Source of the DNA: Allocatelliglobosispora scoriae
Lineage (GTDB): Bacteria; Actinomycetota; Actinomycetes; Mycobacteriales; Micromonosporaceae
Assembly: GCF_014204945.1 (NCBI RefSeq)
Contig: NZ_JACHMN010000001.1
Span: 186,001-250,000 of the forward strand
Reading direction: 5' to 3'
Length of the DNA stretch: 64,000 bases
Shown here: positions 1 to 9,174 of the stretch, in pieces
Layout: every line of letters starts with the position of its first letter
How positions within the stretch are numbered: the stretch's first letter is position 1
Notes under the pieces: generated by a model
Database searches by the model: none
Told to the model about the DNA's origin: nothing
The model's input: only the letters and a program-made list of their open reading frames with translations
Position numbers and translations under genes: made by a program

Positions 1-1985
1 GGGACGGCGATCGACCCGGTGCATCCGCTCCGGGAGGTGATCTGGTGGCCGTGGTTGTCGTGGCCGAGCACGTAGGTCATCTTGACCCTGGTGCAGTCGA
101 TCGCGGCGTCCTCCGGGTCGGTCGCCGTGATGCTGAACGGGACCGTGTCACCGAAGCTGAACAACTGGCCGTTGGCCGGGGTGCTGATGGTCACCGTCGG
201 CGCGGTGTTGCCGACGCCGATCTGCACGCTCGCCGTCCCGGTGGCGCCCTGCGGATCCCGCACGGTCAGCGTGGCGTTGTAGGTGCCGTTCGTGGTGTAC
301 GTCTTGGTCGGGTTGGCGGCCGATGAGGTGGTGCCGTCACCGAACGCCCAGGAATAGGTGAGGGTTCCGCCTTCGGGGTCGGACGACCCGGCGGAGGAGA
401 AGTTCACGGTCAAGGGAGCCGTGCCGGAGGTCCGGTCGGCCGTCGCGACGGCGGTCGGCGCCCGGTTGCCGCTGCCGACGTAGTCGTAGCGGTACAGGGC
501 CGAGTTGGCGTCGCCGTTGTAGTAGCCGGTGCCGTAGTCCAACACGTACAGCGCGCCGTCGGGTCCGAAGGTCATGTCCATGACCTGCTTGCCGTTCCAC
601 GGGAAGTTCTCGATGGCGCCGAGGGTGCCGTCGGAGTTGACGTGGATCGGCTTGATCCAGCCTCGACCGAATTCGCCGGCGAAGAACTGCCCGTCGAATC
701 CCTGCGGGAACTTGGTGTTGGAAGCCAGTGCGGCGTCGTACCGGTAGACGGGGCCGGCCATCGGGGACTCCGAGCCGCCGCCGAACTCCGACGGGGAGCC
801 GGCGTCGCCGGCGTAGCGGATCCAGGCCGGTTTCGCGCCCGGCAAGGTGGGCAGGCCGGTGTTGCGGAACGAGTTGTTGGTCGCGCCGCCCGTGCAGTTG
901 TACTTCGCTCCGGCGGTGTTGTTGGCGAAGTCCCACTCGGCGTAGGTTTCGTTCGAGGTGTTCGTGCCGGTGCAGTAGGGCCAGCCGTAGAAGCCCGGCC
1001 CGGTGACCCGGTTGAACTCGACCTGCCCGCTTGGCCCCCGGTTGGTGGTGGCGCCGGAGTCCGGGCCGTAATCGCCGACGTAGACCACGCCGGTGGCCTT
1101 GTCGACGCTCATCCGGAACGGATTGCGGAATCCCATCGCGTAGATCTCGGGACGGGTCCGCGCGTCCGAGTCGACGAACATGTTGCCGGCCGGGATCGAG
1201 TAGGTTCCGTTCGTCTCCACCTTGATCCGAAGGATCTTGCCGCGTAGGTCGTTGGTATTGGCCGCCGATCGCTGGGAGTCGAAGGCGGGATTGCGGTTGG
1301 TCCGCTCGTCGAGCGGGGCGTAGCCCGCGGATTCGAACGGGTTGCTGTCCTCGCCGGTGGACAGGTAGAGATTGCCCGCCGCGTCGAAGTCGATGTCGCC
1401 GCCGGCGTGGCAGCAGATGCCCCGGTCGGCGGCGACGTCGAGGATGTCGACCTTGCTCGACTGGTTGACGGTGAAGTCGGAGTTCAGGGTGAACCGGGAG
1501 AGCCGGTTGACGCCTTGCCACGCCGACCAGTTGCTGCCGGTGGTGGGCGCGTCTCCGCTCGGGGTCGACAGCGGTGGGGCGTAGTACAGGTAGATGTGGC
1601 GGTTGGTCGCGAAGTTCGGGTCGACCCCGATACCCTGCAGGCCGTCCTCGTCGTGGGTGTATACCGGGATGTTGCCGACCACGGCCGTGTTGCCGGCCGC
1701 ATCGGTGCGGCGCAGCGTGCCGTTGCGCGCGGTATGCAGTACCGACCGGTCCGGCAGTGCGGCGAGGGTCATCGGCTCGCCCATCTCGGAGAGCCCTTTG
1801 GCCAGCGTGACCTGCTGGAAATCGGTGCTGACGATGGGATGAGCCTCGGCCGGCGCGGGGCCGCCGAGCCCGGCGGGGCCTGCGGTGATGACGGCCGTCA
1901 CGCCGGTCGCGGCCAGCAGTAACGCCGAGCCGATGGAGAACCATCGTCTGGCACCCGATACGGCGCGGGTGTGCTTTGTGGACAT
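1..1985 (-). CDS. Secreted PQQ-type glucose/sorbosone dehydrogenase with PKD domain (3' end outside window)
   Basis: The start is the ATG at 1985, set by an AGGAAGG ribosome site at 1992-1998. A signal peptide of about 45 residues ends near APAEA. A six-bladed glucose/sorbosone dehydrogenase fold follows (GSDH family, soluble PQQ-dependent sugar oxidation outside the cell), with typical segments such as HDEDGLQGIGVDPNF, CCHAGGDIDFD and YAMGFRNPFRMSVD. After it comes a PKD domain (SGTAPLTVNFSS then YSWAFGDGT), then the start of another Ig-like region (TPANGQLFSFGDTVPF) that runs off the window with no stop. The modular layout suits an extracellular enzyme that binds polysaccharide or the cell wall. 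The substrate cannot be told from sequence, and PQQ use is inferred from the family. Confidence 0.88.
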   Translation of the reverse strand, partial: MSTKHTRAVSGARRWFSIGSALLLAATGVTAVITAGPAGLGGPAPAEAHPIVSTDFQQVTLAKGLSEMGEPMTLAALPDRSVLHTARNGTLRRTDAAGNTAVVGNIPVYTHDEDGLQGIGVDPNFATNRHIYLYYAPPLSTPSGDAPTTGSNWSAWQGVNRLSRFTLNSDFTVNQSSKVDILDVAADRGICCHAGGDIDFDAAGNLYLSTGEDSNPFESAGYAPLDERTNRNPAFDSQRSAANTNDLRGKILRIKVETNGTYSIPAGNMFVDSDARTRPEIYAMGFRNPFRMSVDKATGVVYVGDYGPDSGATTNRGPSGQVEFNRVTGPGFYGWPYCTGTNTSNETYAEWDFANNTAGAKYNCTGGATNNSFRNTGLPTLPGAKPAWIRYAGDAGSPSEFGGGSESPMAGPVYRYDAALASNTKFPQGFDGQFFAGEFGRGWIKPIHVNSDGTLGAIENFPWNGKQVMDMTFGPDGALYVLDYGTGYYNGDANSALYRYDYVGSGNRAPTAVATADRTSGTAPLTVNFSSAGSSDPEGGTLTYSWAFGDGTTSSAANPTKTYTTNGTYNATLTVRDPQGATGTASVQIGVGNTAPTVTISTPANGQLFSFGDTVPFSITATDPEDAAIDCTRVKMTYVLGHDNHGHQITSRSGCTGSIAV

Positions 1986-2387
1986 GAACTGCCTTCCTGG
2001 ACGGATGACGCCATGGCGTGGCGCGGACCAGTGCGCCGGATGCCGTGGCGGGGGTGCTGTCGGACCTCGGGCCCGACAGGTGGAGGGAGCCCCTGGGCTG
2101 CCCGTGGAGCGGGGGCAGGGGGAGTCGATGGCTTGCCGCGCCGACGGTTCGCCTCGATGGATGTGTCCTGTTAGGCCTGCCGCTGCCTCGCGCGCGGTAA
2201 CGGCGGCCGCCCGGTGCCGATTCGGGCCAACGCACAAGACACTCGACGGTGTCGATGTTATACGTCATACGTCGTATGTCAATAGACTGCGGTCGCAGCC
2301 TGCTGCGTGCCATTCGGCCTTCGTGGCTGATGTGGATCCTGTGCAGGTCGACAGTGCTGGCGGTCTTGCGGGCGTGGCGGTGGCCGT
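1986..2387. other. Intergenic region of 402 bases
   Basis: No convincing gene. It holds the promoter and operator at 2255-2282, then a long leader of about 270 bases to the dehydrogenase start. The leader contains a hairpin with 7-base arms CTGTCGG/CCGACAG (2057-2079). The C-terminal end of the next gene begins at 2388. Confidence 0.5.
2255..2282 (-). promoter_or_regulatory. Promoter with operator-like palindrome for the sugar dehydrogenase
   Basis: On the minus strand a TTGACA -35 box (2277-2282) lies 16 bases from a TAACAT -10 box (2255-2260). Between them is a perfect inverted repeat, CATACG-T-CGTATG (2266-2278), next to a second copy of the ATACGTC half-motif (2260-2266). A repressor bound here would cover the promoter. 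The regulator family is unknown. Confidence 0.5.
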
Positions 2388-3314
2388 CTACTCCGGACTC
2401 TCGTCCGGGTCCCGGGTCGCCCGGAGGTACCAGCGGCGCAAGAAGGCCAGAGGGCGGATCTGAATCCATTGCGCCGCTACGCCCGCTAGGCCGAGTCCGA
2501 GGTACAGACCGGCCACGCCGAGGATGAGCTGGTCCAGGACGAGCAGGACGACTCCGGAGGCGAGACAGACCACCACCGCGCCGAGCATCGCCCGGACGGT
2601 CTCCTCGACGGAGTAGTCGCCTCCCACCTCGCTGAACCGGCCCAGAAACCACAGCCCGGCCCCTGCGGCCAGGACCAGCAGCCCGAGAAGCTTGCTGGGG
2701 ATGCTTCCATGGAAGATCATTTCCAGCCCCGTGAGGTTCAGCCAGATGCCGGCGGTGATGGTGAGGCGCTCTGCCAGCGGCCGCTCCGTCCCGGGCGTCA
2801 TCATCGTCCAGGCCGTCAGCAGGAACATCAGGCCGTAGGCGATCGCCGCGCCCCCGATGAGGAACTGGTGGTCGACGACGAGGCGGACGCCGGCGCCGGT
2901 GGCGGCCAGACCGAACCCGATCCACGATGCGCCGATCAGCAGCCGGAATGCCGACCTTGGTTCGAAGACGATGAGCGCCAGCGTCATGATGCCGATGGAC
3001 GTGAGGACCGCGTACAGGCGCCAGCCGGCGGGTCCGAACGCTGCCGCCGCGGCGGCCGACATGCTGAGCAGGAGCAGTGTGGCGCCTGTGTACCGGACGA
3101 GCGGTGATCGGCGGGGAAGCCCGCGCAGCTTCAGCATCGCGGCGATCACTATCGCCGCTGCGGCCACGTACAGCCCACCATGGTCGCCCAGGACTCCGGT
3201 CATCGAGCTCACGATCTCACCGGTGGCGACGCCGAGCAGGCCTGAGGCAAGTTTCGAGATCCGGTTCCGGCTGGCGGCGGCGCGGTCGTACGCCCAGTGG
3301 ATTTCCCCGCTCAT
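2388..3314 (-). CDS. Polytopic membrane protein, unknown function
   Basis: A 308-residue protein with about eight or nine hydrophobic spans, among them GGLYVAAAAIVIAAMLKL, ATLLLLSMSAAAAAAFG, LLGLLVLAAGAGLWFL and VVVCLASGVVLLVL. The first 25 residues are polar and probably cytoplasmic. The C terminus is basic (FLRRWYLRATRDPDE). There is no transporter signature, catalytic motif or extracellular domain that I recognise. It lies 122 bases downstream of the TPR-CHAT gene on the same strand, so co-transcription is likely, though the start has no clear ribosome site. A membrane partner or effector of the CHAT protein is possible but only inferred from position. Confidence 0.8.
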   Translation of the reverse strand: MSGEIHWAYDRAAASRNRISKLASGLLGVATGEIVSSMTGVLGDHGGLYVAAAAIVIAAMLKLRGLPRRSPLVRYTGATLLLLSMSAAAAAAFGPAGWRLYAVLTSIGIMTLALIVFEPRSAFRLLIGASWIGFGLAATGAGVRLVVDHQFLIGGAAIAYGLMFLLTAWTMMTPGTERPLAERLTITAGIWLNLTGLEMIFHGSIPSKLLGLLVLAAGAGLWFLGRFSEVGGDYSVEETVRAMLGAVVVCLASGVVLLVLDQLILGVAGLYLGLGLAGVAAQWIQIRPLAFLRRWYLRATRDPDESPE

Positions 3315-3436
3315 CCATTCATGGTCGCCGGTCGATCCAGTCGCCAGCCATCCCCCGGACGGAGAGAGTCGGCGGTCACGCCTTACCGGTCGCGCGGAGT
3401 GGGAGGTTCTTACGGGCGTCCCCGCGTCTCCAGCGG

Positions 3437-6400
3437 TTAGGATCCAATGTGGACGTATGACGACCAGAGGTGTGGATGGTCCGGATAGTCCTGCTGTGCC
3501 TCGCGCAGCGCATGGTGGAGGGCGAGCGCTGGATCATCTCCGGCGAGGATGCCGTGATAGAGCCGGTCGGTGACCCGGGGCGCGAGCGAATCCAGGATGG
3601 GCCACATCGTGGCGACGACGTGCCGGAATCCAGCCAGGTGGAAGGCGGACGCGATGCTGATGGACTCGTCGATCAGCGTCGCGCCGCTGAACGCCGTCGT
3701 GCAGGCAGACAGGTAGGCGAGGTAGGCGCCGTCGAGGTTGAGCCCGATCAGGTCGCGCGCCGTCAGCGGGCGGTCGAAGAGCGCGAGATGGCTGTCGGCC
3801 GGGTCGGCGGCGGGCACACCGTGGCAGGCGAAGTGGGCCCACGTCGCAGTCGACAGACCCTCGGTCACCGCGGCGTACGTGGCGGCGTTGTCGAGGAGAA
3901 GCCGGCCGGGGCCGGCGAGCATGGCCGAGACGGCGCTGGCTTCCGCGCGGGCGAAGGCCAGCGGGGCGAGTGGTCCGGGCATGCGGTCGATGCCGATCGC
4001 GAGCGTCCGGACGTCTGGTCGGCGCGGCCGACCGGACCCGTGCCGGAGAGCGCGCAGGGTAGGGGTGTACGAGGACACGACGCGGTCGAGTACCCGGTTG
4101 TTGCCGGCCGCGTGGATCGGCAGCACGGTAAGGGCCGCTGTCGGGATCCACCACACTCGGGGCCACGGTTCACCCGGGCGCGGTGGTCCGCGGTGGCCGA
4201 GAGCGTCGAGCACCGGGCCGACGGTCGTCTCCCACAGCCAGTCCAGGACGCCGTTCACGACTGCGGCCGTCGCAATGGGCGGTGCATAGACGGCGGCCAG
4301 AAAGGTATTTGCCTGGCGGGCCGCGTCCGCCGCGGTGAGGCGCGGTAGCGGGATGACATCGGCGGTGTCGGGCGTGAGGACGAGCGCGTCACAGCGCTGA
4401 TCGGAGACGTTGAGTGCCACGACCGTGCCACCGGTCGTCGCCTCGCGGAGTTCGTCCAGCGTGGGTGGTGAACCGAACCGCTCGAATCCCGGCTGTTCCC
4501 GGATCCGGGTCACCAACCGGTCCCAGTCGGTCCTGATCGCGCGCCGCCGCTGGACCGCGTCCGAGTGCGGCAGCGGCGGTGCGGCCGCCGGTGTCTCGGC
4601 GTCCGGGCTCGGATTGAGTGCTCGCCGCAGCCCGGCGAGCTCCGTCGCGAGCTCCGCGTCGAGGCCGGCCATGTCGCTGCGGCTCTCCAGCGCCTGTCCC
4701 AGCAGGACGCCACGGCCCGTCTCCAGCATCTGCCAGGCTCGGCCGGGGTCCCCGAGCTCGATCCAGGTCGCGGCCGCCGCGGTTGCCGTCCCGGCGAGCA
4801 GGCGCAGGTGGTGCTGCCGGTCGCGCTGGTCCAGGCCCCGATCCACCAGCTGCGGCAGGATGTGGAAGACGATGTCCCAGCCCCGCGCGGCGGCCTCGAA
4901 GTCGCCGACGGAGGCCGCCTCCTGGGCCCAGGCTCGGGCTGCATCCACCCGATTCAGCGGGAGGGCCGCGGTCATCTCCGCTGCGGAACGCCGCGCGGCG
5001 AGGGCGTCTGTGCGGTCCTGTGCGTTGCCGGTGGCGGCGTGCCGGTCATTGAGCGCGTTGGCGAGGTTGTAGAGGAGCGAGGACCGGTGCGGATCGTCGG
5101 CGTGCGTCGCCGCGACCGCCTGCAGGTGGTGCTCGATGGCGGTGCCCAGGTCGGCGAGATCGCGGGTGGTGTGAAAACGCAGGCGCAGCGCAGAAGCATG
5201 CTGCGCCAGGTAGGTGGCAAGATCCCGGTGACCCGTCGGCGTGAGCGAGACCGCTTCACCGGCCGTCTCTACCGCGCGGGCGAGATCGGCCGGATCACCG
5301 CTCAGATCGAACCGCATCCCCAGCACGAGACTGAGTTGACTGAGATACTTGGCGCGGCCGGGATCATCAGGCGACGCATCGATCGCGTCGATTGCGGCCG
5401 CGACCGACGCGTCCAGGTCAGCTGGGCTTGCGGTCCGTTGGAATCGGAGTTTCAACGCCGTGCTGAGGTTGATCAGGTAATCGGTCCGCTGCGGACCGTC
5501 GGCGGCGACAGCGCGCTGTGCGGCCTCGATCGAGGCGCTCAGGTCGGCCTGATCCCCGGTCTGGTTGAAGCGGGAGCCCAGGGCGCTCGCGAGATTGGCC
5601 CAGTGCATTCCGAGGTTGGGGTCGTCGGCCTCGGCTGTCTGCACTGCCTGGCCGGCCGCGTCGACTGCCGCGTCGACATCGGCGACGTCGCCGACGCGCT
5701 CGAACCGAGTGCGCAACGCATTGCTGAGATTCGTCCAGTACATCGCCCGTTGCCAACCGTTGGGCTCGTTTGCGGCGACCGCGCGGCGACCCATCTCGAT
5801 CGCATCCGAGATGGCGGCCCGGTCGCCGGTCCGCTCGAACAGCGTCTGCATCATGCTGCCGAGATTCGACAGGGCCAGGGCGACATCTTCGCTGCCCAGG
5901 GCGATGCTGGCCCGCCCGGCGTCGATCGCGGCCGTCAGGTCAGCCAGGTCGCCGGCGGTACGGTGGCGGACGGCCAGGGCAAGGCTCAGGTCGGCCAGTA
6001 ACGACACGCGGCGGGCGTCGTCGGACGCCTCCACCGCGCCCTGGCAGGCTTCGATTGCCGCGTCGAGGTCGGCCCGGTCCCCGGTCTGCTCGAATCGGGT
6101 GTGCAGCGCTTCGCTCAGAACGTGGAGGCGGCCCACCAGCCGCGGGTCGTCCGCCGCCATCGCCGCCGCCGTGCGGCCGGCGCTGATCGCCTCGTCCAGG
6201 TGGGCGAGATCTCGGCTGTGGTTGAAGAGCAGCTGCAGCGCGATGGCGAGGTTCGACCCGATCACGGTCCGGTCAGCGTCGATCGGGTCGGGCGCGGCCA
6301 GCGCGGCCCGGAGCAGTCGGGCGGCTCGTCCGAGATAGTTCGGCAACTCGTCCGCGCCCGGCATCTGCAGCATCCGTTCGGCCTCATCGGCCCAGGCTGC

Positions 6401-7228
6401 GGGGGTCAGGCCGGCGGGCGGCACACGCTCGGCGAGCGTCGAGCCGAGCTCCTTCGGGACGGCCAGCGGCAGACGGGGGAACACAGGCGTGAACCAGGTG
6501 ACCGCCAGTGCGAGATCGGCCTCGTCGGCGCCGGCGGGCAGCGCCTGAAACCGGGCCCAGTGCAGCATGCCCAGGTAGGTCATGGTCCCGAGGCCAGGGA
6601 TGTCGTCAGGATCCGGATCGAGCATCTCACCCAGCGTGCTCAGCTCTTGGAATACCTCTGGGCCGAGGACGGCGGACGGTCCCTCGCGGAGGTAGCGGTT
6701 CAGTCGCGACCGCACGGCATCGGCGGCATGCTCGCGCACGGCGGCCAGGGCGGTCCGGACCGCAGCATGCTCGGCCTGGTCGGTGGGGGTGGCTTCGAGC
6801 GCTCGCGCCAGTAGCCGCGCGGCCCGGTGCAGGACGTCGGCGTTCGCGACGGCGCGTGTGGAGCGCAGCAGGCGCACCGCCTCGGCGACCCAGACCGCCG
6901 GGCGAGGGTCGAGCGGGGCCGTCCGAGCCACGAGCGACAGCAGCGGATCGGGGACGGCGTCGGGGTGCCGCGCCAGCACGACGGCGAGCCACCGCACCGC
7001 CAGCTTCCCGTCGGCCGCGTCGTCGCCTTCCGGTAGCGCCTGGCAGCGCAGCCAGTGCAGCAGGCCGAGGAGGCGTTCGGCCTGCACGTCGTCGCTGTCC
7101 GGGTGAATGGAGTCGGCAAGCGTTCGGGCGTCGGCCAGGGCCTCGGGTTCGAGCACGGCCGAAACGTCACCGCCCATGGCCCGCTCTAGCCTGGCCAGCA
7201 CGGCCGCCATTGCTGCTGTCTGCGTCAC
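3437..7228 (-). CDS. TPR-repeat CHAT-domain protein (caspase-like peptidase)
   Basis: A 1263-residue cytoplasmic protein. The GTG start at 7228 has a GGAGG site about six bases upstream. Residues of roughly 1-800 form a long helical solenoid of about 45-residue repeats carrying variants of GDxADLDAAIEAxxxA, as in tetratricopeptide arrays. The C-terminal ~300 residues are a CHAT domain (Caspase HetF Associated with TPRs, clan CD). The expected dyad is present: His1136 in HFACHG and Cys1176 in LSACTT, with the following DESISIASAF and WPILD blocks also conserved. CHAT proteins act as regulated proteases, in some systems as cell-death or defence effectors. The solenoid would bind a partner or ligand. 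A second protein of the same plan lies at 41761-45324. The substrate is unknown. Confidence 0.88.
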   Translation of the reverse strand: MTQTAAMAAVLARLERAMGGDVSAVLEPEALADARTLADSIHPDSDDVQAERLLGLLHWLRCQALPEGDDAADGKLAVRWLAVVLARHPDAVPDPLLSLVARTAPLDPRPAVWVAEAVRLLRSTRAVANADVLHRAARLLARALEATPTDQAEHAAVRTALAAVREHAADAVRSRLNRYLREGPSAVLGPEVFQELSTLGEMLDPDPDDIPGLGTMTYLGMLHWARFQALPAGADEADLALAVTWFTPVFPRLPLAVPKELGSTLAERVPPAGLTPAAWADEAERMLQMPGADELPNYLGRAARLLRAALAAPDPIDADRTVIGSNLAIALQLLFNHSRDLAHLDEAISAGRTAAAMAADDPRLVGRLHVLSEALHTRFEQTGDRADLDAAIEACQGAVEASDDARRVSLLADLSLALAVRHRTAGDLADLTAAIDAGRASIALGSEDVALALSNLGSMMQTLFERTGDRAAISDAIEMGRRAVAANEPNGWQRAMYWTNLSNALRTRFERVGDVADVDAAVDAAGQAVQTAEADDPNLGMHWANLASALGSRFNQTGDQADLSASIEAAQRAVAADGPQRTDYLINLSTALKLRFQRTASPADLDASVAAAIDAIDASPDDPGRAKYLSQLSLVLGMRFDLSGDPADLARAVETAGEAVSLTPTGHRDLATYLAQHASALRLRFHTTRDLADLGTAIEHHLQAVAATHADDPHRSSLLYNLANALNDRHAATGNAQDRTDALAARRSAAEMTAALPLNRVDAARAWAQEAASVGDFEAAARGWDIVFHILPQLVDRGLDQRDRQHHLRLLAGTATAAAATWIELGDPGRAWQMLETGRGVLLGQALESRSDMAGLDAELATELAGLRRALNPSPDAETPAAAPPLPHSDAVQRRRAIRTDWDRLVTRIREQPGFERFGSPPTLDELREATTGGTVVALNVSDQRCDALVLTPDTADVIPLPRLTAADAARQANTFLAAVYAPPIATAAVVNGVLDWLWETTVGPVLDALGHRGPPRPGEPWPRVWWIPTAALTVLPIHAAGNNRVLDRVVSSYTPTLRALRHGSGRPRRPDVRTLAIGIDRMPGPLAPLAFARAEASAVSAMLAGPGRLLLDNAATYAAVTEGLSTATWAHFACHGVPAADPADSHLALFDRPLTARDLIGLNLDGAYLAYLSACTTAFSGATLIDESISIASAFHLAGFRHVVATMWPILDSLAPRVTDRLYHGILAGDDPALALHHALREAQQDYPDHPHLWSSYVHIGS

Positions 7229-7313
7229 CGCACCCTCCGCACTCCAGTGTCGGTCGAGGGTGGCGGTCCATCGCCGTAGTGTCTGATCGACGACTCGGAT
7301 ACTCCGCCTCTAC

Positions 7314-7328
7314 CATCCACAATGGATG
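7314..7328. promoter_or_regulatory. Inverted repeat upstream of the first CHAT gene
   Basis: CATCCA-CAA-TGGATG is a perfect 6-base inverted repeat about 85 bases upstream of the GTG start at 7228, inside the 153-base gap after the Nudix gene. It could be an operator. No good -35/-10 pair is obvious around it. Confidence 0.25.
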
Positions 7329-7381
7329 CACAGAGTGCCGTCTTCTACAGGTGCCGCACGGACCGTCGCCGCCGACGCCCG

Positions 7382-7888
7382 CTAGAGGCCGAGGTGGACC
7401 GGCTGCGTCGGTGCGCCCGTGGTGAGGAGCGCGGTCAGCGGTGTGGCGAGGTCGCGGGGCGAGAACAGTTCGGGGCCGGTGTAGCCGACGATCTCTGAGA
7501 GCTGCCACCAGCGGAACGCGGCCAGGTTCTCCTCGGTGGCGAGGTGGTCGTCGGTCAGCTCGCCGCGAGGCTGGAAGTGGCTCGTGCGGATGAGGAAGTA
7601 GTCGTTGACGAGGCCGTCGAACCCGGCCGCGTGATCGGCGGTGAGGATCTTTTGGTGCCAGACGTGGGGCGGGTCGACGGTGATCGTCAGGCCGGTCTCC
7701 TCGCGAAGCTCGCGACGCAACGCCGTCAGCGGGTCCTCGCCGGGCTCGATGCCGCCGCCTGGCGCCGCCCATACGCCGTCCGCCTGCTCCGGCACCGCCG
7801 GGTGGGGGAAGACGAACCGGCATAGCAGGACGCGGTCGTCTTCGTCGAGCACGATCGCGCGGACGGCGCGGCGCAGGTTCGGCGTCAT
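7382..7888 (-). CDS. Nudix hydrolase
   Basis: A 168-residue single-domain Nudix protein. The complete Nudix box spans residues 45-67: Gly45, Glu51, then Arg59-Glu60, Glu63-Glu64 and Gly66, so all metal-binding glutamates are present. It should hydrolyse a nucleoside diphosphate linked to another moiety in the cytoplasm with Mg2+ or Mn2+. The ATG at 7888 starts right at the conserved domain (TPNLRRAVRAIVLDEDDRVL). There is no clear ribosome site, so a leaderless message is possible. It is on the same strand as the CHAT gene, 153 bases upstream of it. The substrate cannot be predicted. Confidence 0.88.
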   Translation of the reverse strand: MTPNLRRAVRAIVLDEDDRVLLCRFVFPHPAVPEQADGVWAAPGGGIEPGEDPLTALRRELREETGLTITVDPPHVWHQKILTADHAAGFDGLVNDYFLIRTSHFQPRGELTDDHLATEENLAAFRWWQLSEIVGYTGPELFSPRDLATPLTALLTTGAPTQPVHLGL

Positions 7889-8012
7889 GGTAGGTCGGAT
7901 GTGGCAGCGATGATCGACACGTCGGGAGACTATCAACCCCACTCGGTCCACACCGAGATCGAATGGCGTGCAGCGATGGGCCTTCACACCCGGGCCGGGG
8001 GCGCCCCTTCGC

Positions 8013-9062
8013 TCAGTCGACCAGCGCCTCCACTGCGGCATCCACATCGGACTCCGTCGTGTAGATGTGGAACGACGCCCGCACCCGCCCGGCCCGCACC
8101 GCCGCCCGGATGCCCGCCGCGGCGAGCCGCTGCTCCGCTCCCGGCACGTCGACGGTCACGATCGCGCTGCTCCCCGGCTCGCGCCCCAGCCCCGCGAGGA
8201 ACCGGTTGGCGAGTGCGAGGTTGTGCGCGTGGATCCGCTCGACGCCGATCTGCTCGATCACCGCGAGCGCGGGCTCCGTGCCGGCCCAGGCGCCCCAGGC
8301 GGGGGAGAGGTCGAAGGCGCGGGCGTCCTTGGCGAGGCGCAGCGGCAGGCCGTAATAGGCGCCGTGCGGGTCGTCGCCGGCGTACCAGCCGGCCATGATC
8401 GGGCGGAACCGGTCGCGGACGTGCGGCGCGAGATAAGCGAAGCCGGTCCCGCGTGGCGCCATCAGCCACTTGTAGGCGCCGACGACGACCATGTCGGCGA
8501 GCGAGCCGTCGAAGGGCAGCCAGCCGCAGGCCTGGGTGGCGTCGACGACGACCATCGCGCCGACCTCCCGGGCCGCCTCGGAGATCGCCCGCAGGTCGGC
8601 GAGGGTCCCGTCGGCGGACTGGACGAGGCTGAACGCGACGACGTCGATGCCGGGGGAGATCGCGGCGAGGAAGTTGGTCGTGGGCGCGGTGTGCACGGTG
8701 ACGCCGCGATCGGCGTGGACCGCCCACGGGAAGACGTTGGAGGTGAACTCGATCGAGGGCACGAGCACCGACGCCCCGTCGGGCATGGCGGCTGCGACGG
8801 GTGCGAGGAGCTGCGTCACCTGCGCGCCGACCGCCACGTCGGCGGCGTCGACGCCGATGAGCCGGGCGAACGACTCCCTGGCCCGGTCGGTCGCGCTGCC
8901 CCAGGCCTCCCAACTGGTCCTGCCTGCGCGCCAGTCGTCCTGCGCGGCACGCATCGCGTCCCACGCCGGGTCGGGCGGCAGTCCGTAGCTCGCGGTGTTG
9001 AGCCAGCCTGGTTCTGCATGCCGCCACAGCTGCGGCGGCGTCCACCTCTCGATCGTCTCCAC
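8013..9062 (-). CDS. PLP-dependent class V aminotransferase-fold enzyme
   Basis: 349 residues with the fold-type I layout of the class V aminotransferase/cysteine desulfurase group. The PLP-binding aspartate is in VVVDATQA (Asp174, with Gln177), and the Schiff-base lysine is Lys198 in GAYKWLMAPRG. The segment LNTASYGLPP near the N terminus matches the start of the family. Members include cysteine desulfurases, isopenicillin N epimerase-like proteins and kynureninase-like enzymes; no cysteine desulfurase loop is obvious, so an epimerase, lyase or transaminase role is equally possible. The gene is followed by the Nudix gene after 124 bases and preceded by the APH-fold kinase, all on one strand. 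Confidence 0.87.
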   Translation of the reverse strand: METIERWTPPQLWRHAEPGWLNTASYGLPPDPAWDAMRAAQDDWRAGRTSWEAWGSATDRARESFARLIGVDAADVAVGAQVTQLLAPVAAAMPDGASVLVPSIEFTSNVFPWAVHADRGVTVHTAPTTNFLAAISPGIDVVAFSLVQSADGTLADLRAISEAAREVGAMVVVDATQACGWLPFDGSLADMVVVGAYKWLMAPRGTGFAYLAPHVRDRFRPIMAGWYAGDDPHGAYYGLPLRLAKDARAFDLSPAWGAWAGTEPALAVIEQIGVERIHAHNLALANRFLAGLGREPGSSAIVTVDVPGAEQRLAAAGIRAAVRAGRVRASFHIYTTESDVDAAVEALVD

Positions 9063-9174
9063 AGCCCGAGTATGCCGCTGTTACCTGCCGGAAATAAGCG
9101 CCAATTTGGCAACGGTGGCCGCACCGCGCCGGTGGGAGCGCGACCAGTGCAGCGCACGCCTTTCGTGCCCGATT

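Noticed and set aside
337-2925. 862-codon minus-strand frame
   Set aside because: Out of frame with both the sugar dehydrogenase and the membrane protein it spans; Arg/Pro-rich shadow.
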